Shown here one piece after another: positions 1-11,170 of a stretch of 64,000 nucleotides of DNA (position 1 is its first letter; each line of letters begins with the position of its first letter). Both the position numbers and the translations under genes were made by a program. The stretch spans positions 384,752-448,751 of the forward strand of contig JAJVDF010000211.1 in the NCBI GenBank assembly GCA_022410635.1, in the 5' to 3' direction. Source of the stretch: Tretioscincus oriximinensis (lineage: Eukaryota > Chordata > Lepidosauria > Squamata > Gymnophthalmidae). A model generated the notes under the pieces. That model did not search any database and was not told where the DNA came from. It was given only the letters and a program-made list of their open reading frames with translations.

Positions 1-461
1 CCTCTAAAGTCTTCTTTGCCTCAATACATTCACTGTCAAACCAGGGTTTAGAGAATTGCAAGTGGTATTTCCTGGCCGTTGGGTGCTTGTTTTTAAGGTG
101 CTTTTGAAGCTCTTGAATAATGCTGATATAATTTTCTAGCAGGGTGGTGGGTGTTTCTGCNGTTATTAGTGCACTTCGAAGGTGTTGCAAATGCTCCGTA
201 GCCAGCAGCTCCATTATTCTCTGCTCCATATCAGGTGTCCACTTGGCTCTGCAGTATGTTCCTCCTGCAGGCAATAGAGGTAACTGGTACCCTACCTCTG
301 CATGCGGCCTCCGACCAAATGGGTGTATTTGGAGCTTAACTGGGTGGTGGTCACTGTCCAATTTCGGTAGAACTTTTATATCTATGGCAAAATGTATTAG
401 GTCTCTGGAGATAGCCAGATAGTCTATAGCACTCATCCTATCCCCAGACAGATAGGTAAAT
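1..461 (-). mobile_element. LINE ORF2 fragment (endonuclease end and linker), open to the window edge
   Basis: The minus strand is open for about 150 codons, from about position 461 down to base 1, where it runs off the window. It starts with a stretch like the end of a LINE endonuclease (SGDRMSAIDYLAIS, then SDHHPVKLQI, the usual SDH-P motif). A linker follows, with KWTPDMEQRIMELL and KPWFDSECIEAKK, as expected ahead of the reverse transcriptase. One N falls in it, but I see no frameshift or stop. An in-frame TAA lies just 5' of it. The clade was not determined. Its intactness contrasts with the broken L2 and CR1 copies next to it, so it may be younger or part of a longer element outside the window. 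Confidence 0.6.
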
Positions 462-469
462 TCCGCTTA

Positions 470-955
470 AAATTTATAGGCCACTGGTTAATAAAATGTG
501 ACTATTAATAATATTATTATTCCTTGGCCAGCTAAAGGAACAGCACATTCTGCATCACTTGAAAACTGCCAGTAAAACGCCTTGTGAGGTTTGTATATTA
601 GCTAGATTCCTAGAATGCTCCTAATGATCTCACAAAATTGTAGTAACAAAGTTATATGCAGTTTAATAAGACCTCATGGGAACCATTAAAAGGAANCATG
701 AAGATGAAAGCTTAGCTTCAACTAGTGATCCCAGGGGGAGTGATTAAAAAAAGAAGTCTTTCACAATTTCCTCTTCAAATGCCTGATAAGAAATATGTGT
801 ACATATTATAAGAAGTTATACACAGATGAGACATAATTCTACACTATCTCCTGAGACCCAAAATTCCATTAAGTACATGCAGTGAAGGAATGTTTGCAAG
901 GATTTAATATTGCTAGTGGAAATAGTCAATGGGTTTTAGCTATAGATATTCCCTC
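470..955. other. No gene recognised
   Basis: This is AT-rich sequence between two LINE fragments. No ORF, repeat structure or known family was seen. Confidence 0.4.
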
Positions 956-958
956 CCT

Positions 959-3165
959 CTAATATTTATTTATATTCCATCCTATAGGGCAATTCAACCC
1001 CTTCGAGGACAGGATGCCTCCCAACTTCATGGACTCAGGGTGCTGTGAAACACACTTCAGATTTAATTTGTTGGCCCTCATCCAGTCTATTACTTCCTTC
1101 AGGTACCTGTCAAGCACTTCAAACACCACTCCTGATTCAAATGGAACAGAGAGGTANATCTGAGTGTCATCTGCACATTGATGACACTTCACTCAAAATC
1201 ACTCTTGGCTCTGCAACATCTTCTATGAACTCCTAGGGTGTCAAGCAGGAATTTACCACCACTGTTCTCTGGAACAGGCCTTGGCAAATAGAAGCAGAAC
1301 CACTGAAATGCCTAAACCTTATAGCTTCTCCATAAAGATATCATGGTCATTGGTATCAAAATCCTTTGAGAGATCCAGAAGAACCAACAGGGTTGTACTT
1401 CCTATCACTCTCCCAGAGGAGATCGTCAACCAGGACTGCCAAGGTGGTTTCTATGCCATGGACATGCCTGAAGCCAGANTGAAATGGTTCTGTTTCTTCC
1501 AACCTTCCAGCAGTTGAATAGCTACAGATGTTATGACCCAGCCAGTACTGCTAGGGGAAATAGAATAGGAAACAAGGAACACCATTGAACTGAGGATTGG
1601 GGAAGCAGAACCTGGAAAAGCAGAGCATGTAGTTCTTGCAGGACCAGGTCCAGGGGAGCTAATGGGCTGAATGGCTGAAGATGTTCAACCTGGCTCCTGC
1701 ACAGGGATTCTGTAGTCAGATCCCACCTCTGAAGCTTCGTAGCCTTCAGGGGAGTTCCTGCTACCTATCTCTTCCCCCTCATTCCAAGAGCCCCAGGAGA
1801 AATGAAGGACTCAGTNGAGGACCAGCCTTCAGCAGAGAAGACACAGTGAGGGGCTGGCTGCCATAGGGAGAGCTGGTCTAGGAGAAGAGTCCTTGCAGGA
1901 TTCAGGCTGAGAGGACAGCAGCAGAAATGATTACTGGGTCCACACTGAGAGAAGGCAGCTGCAAGGATGATTACTTGAGCTTGGGTGACTTGCTATATAG
2001 GAGGGATAACAAGGGAATTGCTTTGTGGTAACAGCATTGTATTTTGATTGAGAAATTGGTTGTGCTGTTTCCTTTCTGTTTTGCTCTTTAGCATGTTTCT
2101 GTTTCCTGTGGACTGGGACTTGACATTAGCTCTCTCCAGTACCTTGTCCAAAAGTGTATGTTAACCAACAATTCAGGNTCCAAGGAAGGCTTCTTGAGAA
2201 GTGGGCACACCACTGCCTCTTTAAATTATAGGGACCACTTAATCCCTCCAAGAAACATTTGCCAATTAGCTTTTATTAACAAGGAAGGGCAAAGATCCAA
2301 TAGGTAAGTACTGTAATTGAAGAAACCCTGTCAAGCATCTTGTCTACATCGTCAGGCTGACAATAATTGAAACTGATCCAAGATAACTGGACCTGACAGT
2401 TCTCTGGACATTTCCTCTAGATTATTCACAATTGTGGGATCCAGTTCCTCATGAATCCAAATGACTTTTCCTCAAAGTGGCTTGCAAATTTGTCACAGCA
2501 GATATTCAATGGCCTTTGTCCTTGGATGACTATTCTTTTTTTGCTGCCATGAATGCCACATAATAAGCACTAAGCAATGTTCTGCCAGATTCCTACTGGG
2601 ATTTGCACCACCTGTACATCATGTCCTTCATGTTTCATCACCTGTAACTCCCTGGTATACCAGGGTGCTCTATGAGCTCCACAGCTACACCAAGGGCACT
2701 TGAGAGTGATCATGTCAATAGCCCTATTCATNTCCTGATTCCAAAGACAGACTACAGCTTCAGAAAGCATTCATGCCAACCAGGAAATCCCCCAGAGCAT
2801 TCAACCAGGAAATCCCTCAGAGCATGTCCAGATTCCATACCTCCTTGAGGGCCTGACCATCTGAATAGATCTCCCATCTTTGCAGAGGAGATCTGCCACT
2901 GCAAGTCCAAATGGCTTACCATCAACCCTCCTATTAGTGGATCCTCACCAATTTCCTCTGTGGCGAAGACCAGATTGAGGGTATGTCCTGCTATGTGTGT
3001 TGGACCGGTGCCCAAAGGTCTTAAGGNAACCANCCATAAAACAATACAAAATATGCATAATTCAAAACATGTCATGTTTCTCATGGAGGCCATGGAAAAC
3101 TGAGCAGACCCAGTGAGCATAGTCTCTGCATAGATGTTGAAGGCTCCCAATGCCACAGCAGCATC
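959..3165 (-). mobile_element. Decayed L2-type LINE ORF2
   Basis: Several minus-strand frames together read like an L2 ORF2 in the correct order. At about 3156-2930 there is an endonuclease end (LGAFNIYAE, GPTHIAGHTLNLVFATEE). At about 2770-2570 there is a linker (MNRAIDMI, HRAPWYTRELQ). At about 2500-2100 there are RT fragments. At about 1400-1300 lies LLLDLSKDFDTNDHD, the L2 version of the RT aspartate block. At about 1190-1100 lies CHQCADDTQ, the catalytic ADD box, followed by WMRANKLNLK. There are many frameshifts and stops, so it cannot be functional. About 1550-2030 does not translate into L2 and may be an unrelated insertion. Assignment to L2 is from remembered motifs. Confidence 0.7.
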
Positions 3166-3365
3166 TACTCCATTAGCCTGCCCTTGTAATTGGAACTAGT
3201 CACAAAAGGAGGTCCAATATCAGAACATAAATACATCATATCTTGCCCTAGTCATTGTTTCCTGGAGACTTACCACTAGAGCAGATTAGTGACTGATAGG
3301 CCTGCCTATCATAAAGAGGTACAAATTTATTATCCCATCTTGTAGTAGAAATTTCTAAAGTTTAA

Positions 3366-3556
3366 TTAAGAACATAAGAACATAAGAAGAGCCATACTGG
3401 ATCAGGCCACAGCCTATCAAGTACAGCATTCTGTCTCACACAGAGGCCCACCAGATGCACCTGGGCAGTCCGGACAGAGGAAAGCAAAATATGCACCTGT
3501 TCATGACTCCCTGCAAATGGTATTTCAGGAGTCCTGCCTGTTGCTCCATCTCGGAG
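3366..3556 (-). mobile_element. CR1-like LINE 3' tail
   Basis: The plus strand begins AAGAACATAAGAACATAAG followed by AGCCATACTGGATCAGGCC. This is the reverse complement of the 3' terminus of CR1-type LINEs, whose 3' end is a short octamer-like repeat. Related tails lie at 9087, 9716, 22776 and 58637 in the same orientation, and at 8788 in the opposite one. It is noncoding and 5' truncated. Confidence 0.7.
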
Positions 3557-3569
3557 GCAACATCCAACA

Positions 3570-3951
3570 AATAAACAACAAAATTAGTTTTGTTTTAATT
3601 TTACTCTTTTTTTTTTAGTAATTTGTATAATGTTTATATCTCGTACTTTTTTCCGATATGTAAATAGCCTCTGTATAAGTCAGGAGTTTGAAAAAGTCAA
3701 AACCTCTTGTAAGGACATGATCATGCCTCGACTTCTCCACAGTTCTGAACAGACCCATGGATTACAGAATCCCACTTTTAGGGATGTGGAAAACTGGAAC
3801 TTGTTCAAACTTGGGTCACCTGGTTCAAATCTGAAGCAACCCACCTGCTGTGGGTTCTGCTTAGGCTTCTGTGGAATTTCAACTGGCAATATCTTTGGCT
3901 GTTTAGAATGAACCTTTAATTAAAATGTTCTGTGTCCATTTGTGAATGTCC
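3570..3951 (+). repeat. Direct repeat copy A (partner at 4977-5375)
   Basis: This block of about 380 bp recurs in the same orientation at 4977-5375, about 1.4 kb away. Both copies begin AATAAACAACAAAA and end at TTTGTGAATGTCC. They differ by scattered substitutions and by one short insertion in copy B near 5330-5345. No protein domain is seen. The short ORFs in it run on both strands at once and are not credible genes. Confidence 0.85.
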
Positions 3952-4092
3952 ACACAAAATTGACCTTGTGCTGACTTTGCTCCTGAGCCATGTCCAACAA
4001 GATGGGATACCAAGTCTGGCAACTGGACTGGCAACAGCACGGAAAGCTGTGTGGTGGCTTTGGGAAACAGAGATCCCCAGAAGGTGAGGTCA
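3952..4092 (-). repeat. Inverted copy of 5372-5672, with internal deletion
   Basis: Bases 3952-4070 are the reverse complement of 5554-5672. Bases 4068-4092 are the reverse complement of about 5372-5396. The intervening ~158 bp of the other copy is missing here. Copy A therefore carries this piece flipped relative to its flank, while copy B carries it direct. It abuts the 3' side of the CR1 ORF1 fragment at 4095-4762. Confidence 0.8.
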
Positions 4093-4094
4093 TT

Positions 4095-4762
4095 CAGAAA
4101 ATGCTACCTTGGAGGTCCTGGATTTCAATCTTCTACCTAGCAACCTAAATTTGGCTTTCAGGACTCCCTGCTTGGCTCTCCCAATGTTGTTGGTATCAAC
4201 ATGTACCACAACACCTGGCTCCACCCCAGCATTGTCTAGCAGCCTATCTAGATGTAGCATGATGTCCGCAACCTTAGCACCTGGCAGGCAAGTTACCATG
4301 CGGTCATTACACCCATCGCACACCCTCCTCTCAATATGCCTGACAATCAAATCACCCACTACAAGAAGCCCCCCTCCCTTCACCCATGGAGGACTATCCT
4401 CGGTGCAAGAGGATACCAGCACATCTTCTAGGGAAGGGGTCCCCACTGAGGAAAGCTGTCCCTCTTCCTCGCTCTGATGTCCTCTCTGCCTGAGACCCCC
4501 CCCCCCTTTTCCAAGGCAGCTAGAGGGCTGCACTCCCGGGAGTGGGATGTTCCTTCTGTATCCCTGGAGGTCTCGTCCTATTTCTATCCCTATGCTTCTC
4601 CAGATCAGCTACCTTGGCCTCAAGTGAAGAAACATGTTCCCTGGGAGCCAAGAGCTCCTTGCACACCCATGACTTCTCACCAGCAGGTAGATAGACATAC
4701 ATCTGACACTCAGTGCAAAACACTGGGAAGCCCCCTTCCCCCTCCTGGCTCGCTACCTTCAT
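4095..4762 (-). mobile_element. CR1-type LINE ORF1 fragment with PHD-like finger and esterase-like domain
   Basis: Two overlapping minus-strand frames make up one product broken by a frameshift near 4525. The upstream part (4762-4520) has a cysteine motif FCTECQMY, then PAGEKSWVC and a short coiled-coil-like EAKVADLEKHRDRN. The downstream part (4533-4095) has LLVVGDLIVRHIERRVCDGC, which resembles the GDS block of an SGNH/GDSL hydrolase with the serine changed to leucine, and VVVHVDTNNIG, which resembles the GxND-type block. CR1 ORF1 proteins are known to carry PHD-like and esterase domains. The lost serine, the frameshift and a run of ten Cs near 4500 argue that it is dead. Confidence 0.6.
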
Positions 4763-4976
4763 TCCTAATATATTTATAATTTACTTTTATTACTATTAAA
4801 TTTCTCTTCTGTGTCAAGATCCTCTAGTTATGGTTATAATCTAAGATATTTTTAGTAAAACTATTAAAATTATTTCTTTAGTATGTTATGAAGTGAATTT
4901 TCTTTCAATATAATAAAATATTTTGTGTTTTTTTTTTTTTAAAAATCCCTATTGGATATAATTTGTATTTTTAAAA

Positions 4977-5375
4977 AATAAACAACAAAACTAGTTTTGT
5001 TTTAATTTTACTCTTTTTTCTGTTTTAGTAATTTGTATAATGTTCATATCTCATACTTTTTTCTGATATGTAAATAGCTACTATATAAGTCAGGAGTTTG
5101 AAGAAGTCAAAACCTAGTGTAAGAACATGATCATGCCTCGGCTTTTCCACAGTTCTGAACAGACCCATGGATTACAGAATCCCAATTTTAGGGATGTGGA
5201 AAACTGGAACTTGTTCNNACTTGGGTCACCTGGTTCAAATCTGAAGCAACCCACCTGCTGTGGGTTCTGCTTAGGCTTCTGTGGAATTTGAACTGGCAAT
5301 ATCTTTGCCTGNTTAGAATGAACCTTTAACTATCTCTAGATAATTAAAACGTACTGTGTCCATTTGTGAATGTCC
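4977..5375 (+). repeat. Direct repeat copy B (partner at 3570-3951)
   Basis: Second copy of the block at 3570-3951. It carries a few extra bases near 5330-5345 and two Ns at 5217-5218. Confidence 0.85.
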
Positions 5376-5672
5376 TCACCTTCTGGGGATCTCTGGATGG
5401 GATCTCTTTGATGTCTATCCAACTCAAGTCAACCAGTGTGATCCAGTGATATATAGTGATGGTGATGCAAAGGGCTAACAATTAAGTAGTCATGTGTGAT
5501 GATTGCCATTTTAGCCAAATCAGCAAAAGCATAGCTCAGCCAGAGTACCATTGCTGTTTCCCAAAGCCACCACACAGCTTTCCGTGCTGTTGCCAACCCA
5601 GTTGCCAGACTTGGTATCCCATCTTGTTGGACATGGCTCAGGAGCAAAGTCAGCACAAGGTCAATTTTGTGT
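5376..5672 (+). repeat. Segment whose reverse complement lies at 3952-4092
   Basis: This is the longer, undeleted version of the piece found inverted at 3952-4092. It includes TCACCTTCTGGGGATCTCT at its start and GTTTCCCAAAGCCACCAC in its second half. It has no coding potential that I trust. Confidence 0.8.
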
Positions 5673-5854
5673 GGCTGCCAGATATCTTACCAGCTCATTA
5701 GAATGGAGGCAGTCACACAGACAGCTGAGCCCCACTCCTAGGCTGTAGATCTTCATCATCTAGAAAACTGCTACTGCCACACACCCAGAACAACCACATA
5801 TATGTATGTACGTTACAAGAAGTAACAAAGGGATTCATGGATGAAAAAACAGAT

Positions 5855-5960
5855 TGAATTGAGAGGGAGAGGGGAAGGGGTAGAGAAAGGGCAGGNAGTG
5901 GGAGACAAGAAAGGAGAATAAGAGGGAGGAAGCAGTGAGAGGGGGGAACACNTGGCCCAT
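5855..5960 (+). repeat. Purine-rich (GA) low-complexity tract
   Basis: About 100 bp of almost pure A and G on the plus strand, with one N and no fixed repeat unit. Confidence 0.8.
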
Positions 5961-7140
5961 TTTTAAAAGGAATCTCTGCTTGTTTTAAAATATTTGATTA
6001 GAGCAACCATAAAAATATGGTTAAAAGAGAATGAATTTGTGGCTTTCTGTGAAATTCAAAACTTCCAGATTTTCCCTAATCTCAGACCATTATTGATCTA
6101 GTACACTACTTTTGTGCAGTCACTGCAAGAGAATATTGTGTGGATTTTTCCTTTGTGGCTAGAGATATTCCTGTTCTTCACAGAACATCTTAAAGGTTAG
6201 AGAAAGAGACTAAGTTAAAGTATGATATAAAGATTATCCAATGAAGATTTATTCATATGAGTATCCATTTTTTTATTTTCTGCAAGTAAAAGAGTTATAC
6301 AAGCCCTATCTTTACTCTATATGCTTTATTCTGAACTGAAGTCCTTGCTCTCATCCTCACCAACCATTTTACCTAAACTACTATATCTGTTTCTTCTACC
6401 ACTTTAAGAATACAGTCGTTTTTGTACAGTCAAAACATTCAGGCAACTGCTTTTATGTGCAAGCTTCACAGAGCTAAAACATTGGCATAATTGAACTAAA
6501 CATATCTCAGTGGTGCAGAGAACTAATATAGAAGGTAAATTCTGAGAAGACACAGTGAAAAAGCACCTCTGAGGAGGCTCAGAAATGGCTTTGAGATGGA
6601 AATTGTCCATACGTTGGTCTAGTGCTCCATGACATTTTGTGCTAGAAAAGGTGGATTAGAGAAGGATTGGGAACATGAGGACCACACACTTTAGTCCCTG
6701 AAGAGCTTTTGAGCAGCTTCTTTGACAAAATCGTAGGAAACTTGTGGCCCACAGAACAAACATTGATTATGCTGGCTTCAGATGATAATGGCTGAAGTAC
6801 AAGACTGTCGAGAAAGCAAGAGATTTCTATTTATTTATTTTTTACAGTTCCATACCACCCTATAATATTAAAAACCAAATTAACAGATTAAAACCGCAAA
6901 ATCTGAAAGCAGGGAAGAGAGAGCATTACACCTTGACTTTATATCATCTTCACTTTCTTTTCTGATCTGACAACCAGTATCTTCCCCTTTGATCTNTGAA
7001 CTGTGTTTTGATCCACAAGATATTAAATAACGACAATCAAAGGTTCTAGTTAGGACCTCACTATCTACTCTGATAGTTCCAGTGTGCACACTGTTACTGC
7101 AAAATTGGATTTTGAAAATGTACACATAGTAGGCAAAATT
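5961..7140. other. 3' flank of OR gene 1; little recognised
   Basis: AT-rich sequence without a credible ORF. At about 6825-6870 the minus strand reads AGGGTGGTATGGAACTG followed by AAATAAATAAATAG, which looks like an L2 or SINE 3' tail. Nothing else was recognised. Confidence 0.4.
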
Positions 7141-7145
7141 TAATC

Positions 7146-8075
7146 TCATCCTAACAACCTTTTGGTGAATAGCTTTGCCAATGCCTCTTTAACGTCAGTG
7201 TTTCTCAAAGAATATATGAGTGGATTGATGACTGGTGTGACAACTGAGTAAAGAAGAGCAATAACTTTATCTTCTTCTAAGGAGTATAATGAGGCGGGAC
7301 GAAGAAAGGTATAGATAATGGTGGAATAATAAAAGGTGACAACTAAGAGATGTGAAGAACATGTAGAGAAAGCCTTCTTCTTTCCTTCAGAGGAACGGAT
7401 GTTGATTATGGTTTTCAGAATAAACCAATATGATGTGAATGTCAATGCACAACTTCCTAAAGCAATAATCACAGAAGCAGCAAAAACCATGGTTTCATTC
7501 AGACTTGTATCTGAACAAGAGATCTTGAACATTGGTGGCAGTTCACAGAAGAAATGGTTAATAATGTTGGAGTTGCAGAAAGAAAGTTGTAATACAAGTC
7601 CAGTGTGGACAGCAGAATTGACCATGCCAATAAGCCACAGTCCCATCATAACCCCAATGCAAAAATCCTTCCTCATGATGATTGGATACTGGAAAGGATG
7701 ACAGATAGCAGCATAGCGGTCAAAAGCCATAAATGCAAGAAGTAGAAGCTCAGTTCCTAATGCCAGTGTGAAGAGATAAACTTGAGCAATGCAGCCAGCA
7801 AATGTAATTGTCTTATTCTGTGCCAAAATGGTTTGCAGCATTTTGGGAATGGTAACAGAGATAGAACATATATTGATTATGGACAAATTTATAAGCAGGA
7901 AATACATTGGTGTATGGAGTTTGCTATAGGTGAAGACAGCAAGGACAATGAGGATATTGCCTGACAGTGCTGCATTATAGATGAAGATGAATAACCAAAA
8001 GATGAGCATCTGATGTTCAGGGGAACTGGAAAGACCCACCAAAATGAATTCGGTAACACCAGAGTGATTCTTCAT
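7146..8075 (-). CDS. Olfactory receptor gene 1, class II, OR13-like
   Basis: Encodes a complete 309-residue odorant receptor, a seven-transmembrane GPCR of the olfactory cilia membrane expected to signal through G(olf) and cAMP. Visible family marks are the N-glycosylation site NHS (3-5), GN in TM1 (39-40), LHTPMYF (53-59), a disulfide pair C95 and C177, MAFDRYAAIC at the end of TM3 (116-125), KAFSTCSSHL in TM6 (234-243) and NPLIYSLRN in TM7 (284-292). Length is typical and the coding region is one exon without lesions. The ATG at 8075 is the natural start, because it lies two codons before NHS as in other ORs. A splice acceptor (TAG, then GTCATT) lies 15 nt upstream. Genes at 16077, 25778 and 46102 are its closest relatives here. 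From memory the nearest human gene is OR13G1, which I have not verified. Confidence 0.95.
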   Translation of the reverse strand: MKNHSGVTEFILVGLSSSPEHQMLIFWLFIFIYNAALSGNILIVLAVFTYSKLHTPMYFLLINLSIINICSISVTIPKMLQTILAQNKTITFAGCIAQVYLFTLALGTELLLLAFMAFDRYAAICHPFQYPIIMRKDFCIGVMMGLWLIGMVNSAVHTGLVLQLSFCNSNIINHFFCELPPMFKISCSDTSLNETMVFAASVIIALGSCALTFTSYWFILKTIINIRSSEGKKKAFSTCSSHLLVVTFYYSTIIYTFLRPASLYSLEEDKVIALLYSVVTPVINPLIYSLRNTDVKEALAKLFTKRLLG

Positions 8076-8092
8076 CTTCAGTTGAATGACCT
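8076..8092 (-). promoter_or_regulatory. Splice acceptor and 15-nt leader of OR gene 1
   Basis: On the minus strand a T-rich run ends in CCTAG, followed by GTCATTCAACTGAAG and then the ATG. The same TAG-then-GTCAT form precedes OR genes at 16077 and 25778. OR genes usually have an intron just upstream of the coding exon. The leader is in frame and open (V-I-Q-L-K, then M). Confidence 0.6.
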
Positions 8093-8239
8093 AGGCAAAC
8101 AAATAATTACATATGGGAATCACTTTATAGATAAACATGTCCTTTATTTCAAAGAGATAGCCATGTCAGCTTTTGACCAGAAAGTCCTAGTAGGGGTGGA
8201 GGGGTTTTCTATGCCACGTTCGAGACTAATGAGAGGAAA

Positions 8240-8310
8240 GGTAGGCAACATGAACTTTCATAGACAAGTATACTTCTTCTGATACATCTGAAGAAGTGGA
8301 CATGTCTACG
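8240..8310 (+). repeat. Imperfect hairpin repeat
   Basis: TCATAGACAAGTATACTTCT is followed shortly by its imperfect reverse complement ending in GACATGTCTACGA. Loop bases are about 8272-8280. It resembles a hairpin motif found in dispersed reptile repeats. Confidence 0.55.
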
Positions 8311-8377
8311 AAAACTCATGTCATCTACCTTTCTCTTTTTTTCAAAAGTAAAACTAGAGCGAGCATGAACTTCTAGT

Positions 8378-8600
8378 GCATCTCAATAAATTAGAATATC
8401 ATGGAAAAGTTACAGTAATTTTTCAGTAATTCAATTAAAATAGTGAACCCATATATTATATAGATTCACTAGACACAGAGTAATCAATTTCAAGCATTTA
8501 TTTCTTTTAATGTTGAAGTTTATGAAAACCCAAAAGTCATTATCTTAGAAAATTAGAATATTGTGAGAAAGTTCAGTGTTAAAGATTCATGGTGTCACAC
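8378..8600 (+). mobile_element. Tc1/mariner-like transposon end, decayed
   Basis: The stretch starting AGTGCATCTCAATAAATTAG, through a later AAAACCCAAAAGTCATTATC, resembles the terminal region of a vertebrate Tc1-like element that I recognise from memory. No transposase reading frame remains. Confidence 0.55.
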
Positions 8601-8787
8601 CCCAATTAAANAAATAAACATTTGAAATAAATCACTTTTTTAAAAAAATATAGTCCTTTTAAAGTTGTGGCATTGCTTTGGTGGCAAAGGGCCACTTGTT
8701 ATTTGGACTGCCCCATAAAAGTATTTAAAGTGTTCAAGAATCACACATCTCCACTCTCTTTCAGTACCTATTTCATTTTGTGTAAAT

Positions 8788-8943
8788 TTGAGCAAGAAGT
8801 CAGGGAGTCATGAACAGGTGCATATTTTGCTTTATTCAGACGGTCCAGACTCATCTGGTGAGTCTCTGTATGAGACAGAATCCTGGACTAGATTGGTTCT
8901 GGCCCGATCCAGTATGGCTCTAGTTATGTTCTTATTCTTCCCA
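8788..8943 (+). mobile_element. CR1-like LINE 3' tail, plus orientation
   Basis: Opposite in orientation to the other CR1 tails in the window. It ends with GATCCAGTATGGCTCTAG, then TTATGTTCTTATTCTT. It faces the copy starting at 9087 across about 140 bp, so the two form a loose inverted repeat. Confidence 0.65.
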
Positions 8944-9086
8944 CCATATGAATGTAGCTTAAAGCATTGTTCAATATTGATAAATTCAGAAAATGCCAGT
9001 TATTTGTTTCAAAAATCTTTTGGTATAATTTCTTACGCTAATCAAAACATACTGAAAACTAATGAAAACTATAGGAAGACAATTTA

Positions 9087-9330
9087 AGAACATAAGAACA
9101 TAAGAAGAGCCATACTGGATCAGGCCACAGCCCATCGAGTCCAGCATTCTGTGTCACACAGAGGCCCACCAGATGCACCTGGGCAGTCCAAACAGAGGAA
9201 AGCAAAATATGCTGCTCCTGTTCGTGACTCCCTGCAAATGGTATTTCTTTACTATGAAATTTTTGTGGCCATAGGTAGCAGCAGGTATGTGGATAAAACA
9301 GTATGGCTACATCAGAATTCCTCAATACAG
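9087..9330 (-). mobile_element. CR1-like LINE 3' tail
   Basis: Begins AAGAACATAAGAACATAAG on the plus strand and continues with the same text as at 3366. The exact far end is unclear. Short ORFs in it are shadows. Confidence 0.65.
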
Positions 9331-9715
9331 TGACTAAAGAGCATTGTAGCAGTCATCTTGATCCACAGAGCCATAAAAGATACCCACTGTTGTTTTGCAG
9401 AACCTCCTTGTCAAATTGAAGAAAAAGAAAAATTCTATTAGTAAATCTGATTCTTNCTTCACATCACACAAATGTTTTAAAGCAAGAAAAACGTCAGCAT
9501 TGTTTTTTCTGGTTGTTAGTGACTTGTGTCTTACTTTAGGATAAAGGAAAAGGCAAATAGTGACCTTATGAAAGCACAATTATAACCAAAACATAATCTG
9601 AAGTTCAAATACTTAAGAAGTTGTTNTTCTCCATGACAACATACAAGATGGTGTACATAAAATCATCACATTGAGAAAACTGTTTAAACTCTGTCATATT
9701 AGGTTACTAAAACNT

Positions 9716-10200
9716 AAAAACTTAAGAACAAAAAAGGGCCTTGCTGAATCAGGACACACCCCATTCAGTTCAGCATTTTGTCTCNCACAGCAGCCAACCA
9801 ATTACACCTGGGCATTCTCAAGCAAGAGGGGAAAGCAAAACCTTCACTAGCTCTCAACTATTTACACTATCATTCTACCTGATTCCCTAGCCTATAGGCA
9901 CCATTTAGGCTTCCATACTAAAAGCCATCAATCTATTTGATCCAATGGAGTTATCTAATTTTTTCTAAAGCTATGCAGGCTATTTAGAGTCACCATTTCT
10001 TCTGGAAATTAATTCCATAGGTCAAGGACCCTCCAGGTGAAAATAATGCTTCCCCTTTCCTAATTCATCAGCTTTAAGTTATTCCCTTGGTTCTTTTGTT
10101 GTGTGGCTTTTCCATAATATGCATGATTTTATACACTTTAATCAAGTCACATTTTAAACATCACCTTTCAGGACTGTAGAGATCTAGAGATTGCAGTCTG
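9716..10200 (-). mobile_element. CR1-like LINE 3' region, older copy
   Basis: Starts with a diverged AAGAACAAAAAAGGGCC tip and runs on into the reverse complement of the CR1 ORF2 C-terminal region. The match to the tail of the CR1 at 22776-24900 is visible but weak (TTTATACACTTTAATCAAG, then CACATTTTAAACATCACC). No open frame survives. Confidence 0.6.
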
Positions 10201-11170
10201 ATTTAATATATAATATAATAATGTAGTGCACTATAATATTGCATAATATAATAGACAAANTTATTGGCATGTTAAAAAATAAAAATTTGCAGTCTTTCAA
10301 TTGATTCTCGTTTATTTCATTCCTTCCTAGCTGAAACTGTTAAAATCCAATGCTAAAGTGATACAGTTAATGATTAAAGAAATCAAGAAGGAAGGAAGGA
10401 AAGAAATGAAATTCCTTTTCAATTTCAGCTTTGTAAAATGAAATGTTAACCTTGTATTGCATTGTGTCGCAAGGTATGGCAATACATTCCATCTTTAATT
10501 CCATTACAGGTTATTTGTAAATATTTTTGAGTCAGATGACACAGTCAGAGCATCATCAAAATATAACTAATAAATTACAGTAGATGCAGAAATTACCTAT
10601 ATTTGATGTATTCCTAGTATAATCGATGGATTGTCAATTTACTCATATGGTGGGGCTCGTAACATTAACAAAAAAATGCAGGTGGCTAGAGCTTTCAAGC
10701 ACGTCTGTTCCTTCAGATTCTCAGATATAAACTGCAGAATGTAAGACAGAGTCTGCAATAATTTCTTAAGTAAGGTATCANTGCCATTGAGAAAGGGGAA
10801 ATTCTTTGGGGATTCCATTAAAATAACATCTATAGATGGAACAAGGATGAATGCTAGTTAATTCCCTGATCCTTAACCTCAGATGAAACTTGCAAAGCCA
10901 ACTAATGTGCAAGAGGTATAAATCCAGTGAGAATCTTATCAGACATAGGAAAGACTATGCANTTATGCTAACCATGTGGCAATGAAGGCAAAGAAGGCAT
11001 ATTCTGAGTCATATTCTAGCAACATTAGATTATTAAAATGATTCTACATGGTGCTACCATTGAAGATGATTCAGAAACTATAATTACTGTCTGAAAGGAG
11101 ACACATATCAAACCTATCATGAAAGACAATTATGTAAAGCTGATTCCATATGTTGTTATATATTGTACAT
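10200..11170. other. No gene recognised
   Basis: AT-rich, about 1 kb, with short ATA-type stretches near 10205-10250. No ORF or repeat family identified. Confidence 0.4.

Noticed and set aside
7336..7701. Plus-strand ORF of 121 codons inside OR gene 1
   Set aside because: Antisense shadow of the receptor. The same frame recurs antisense to genes 2 and 3.
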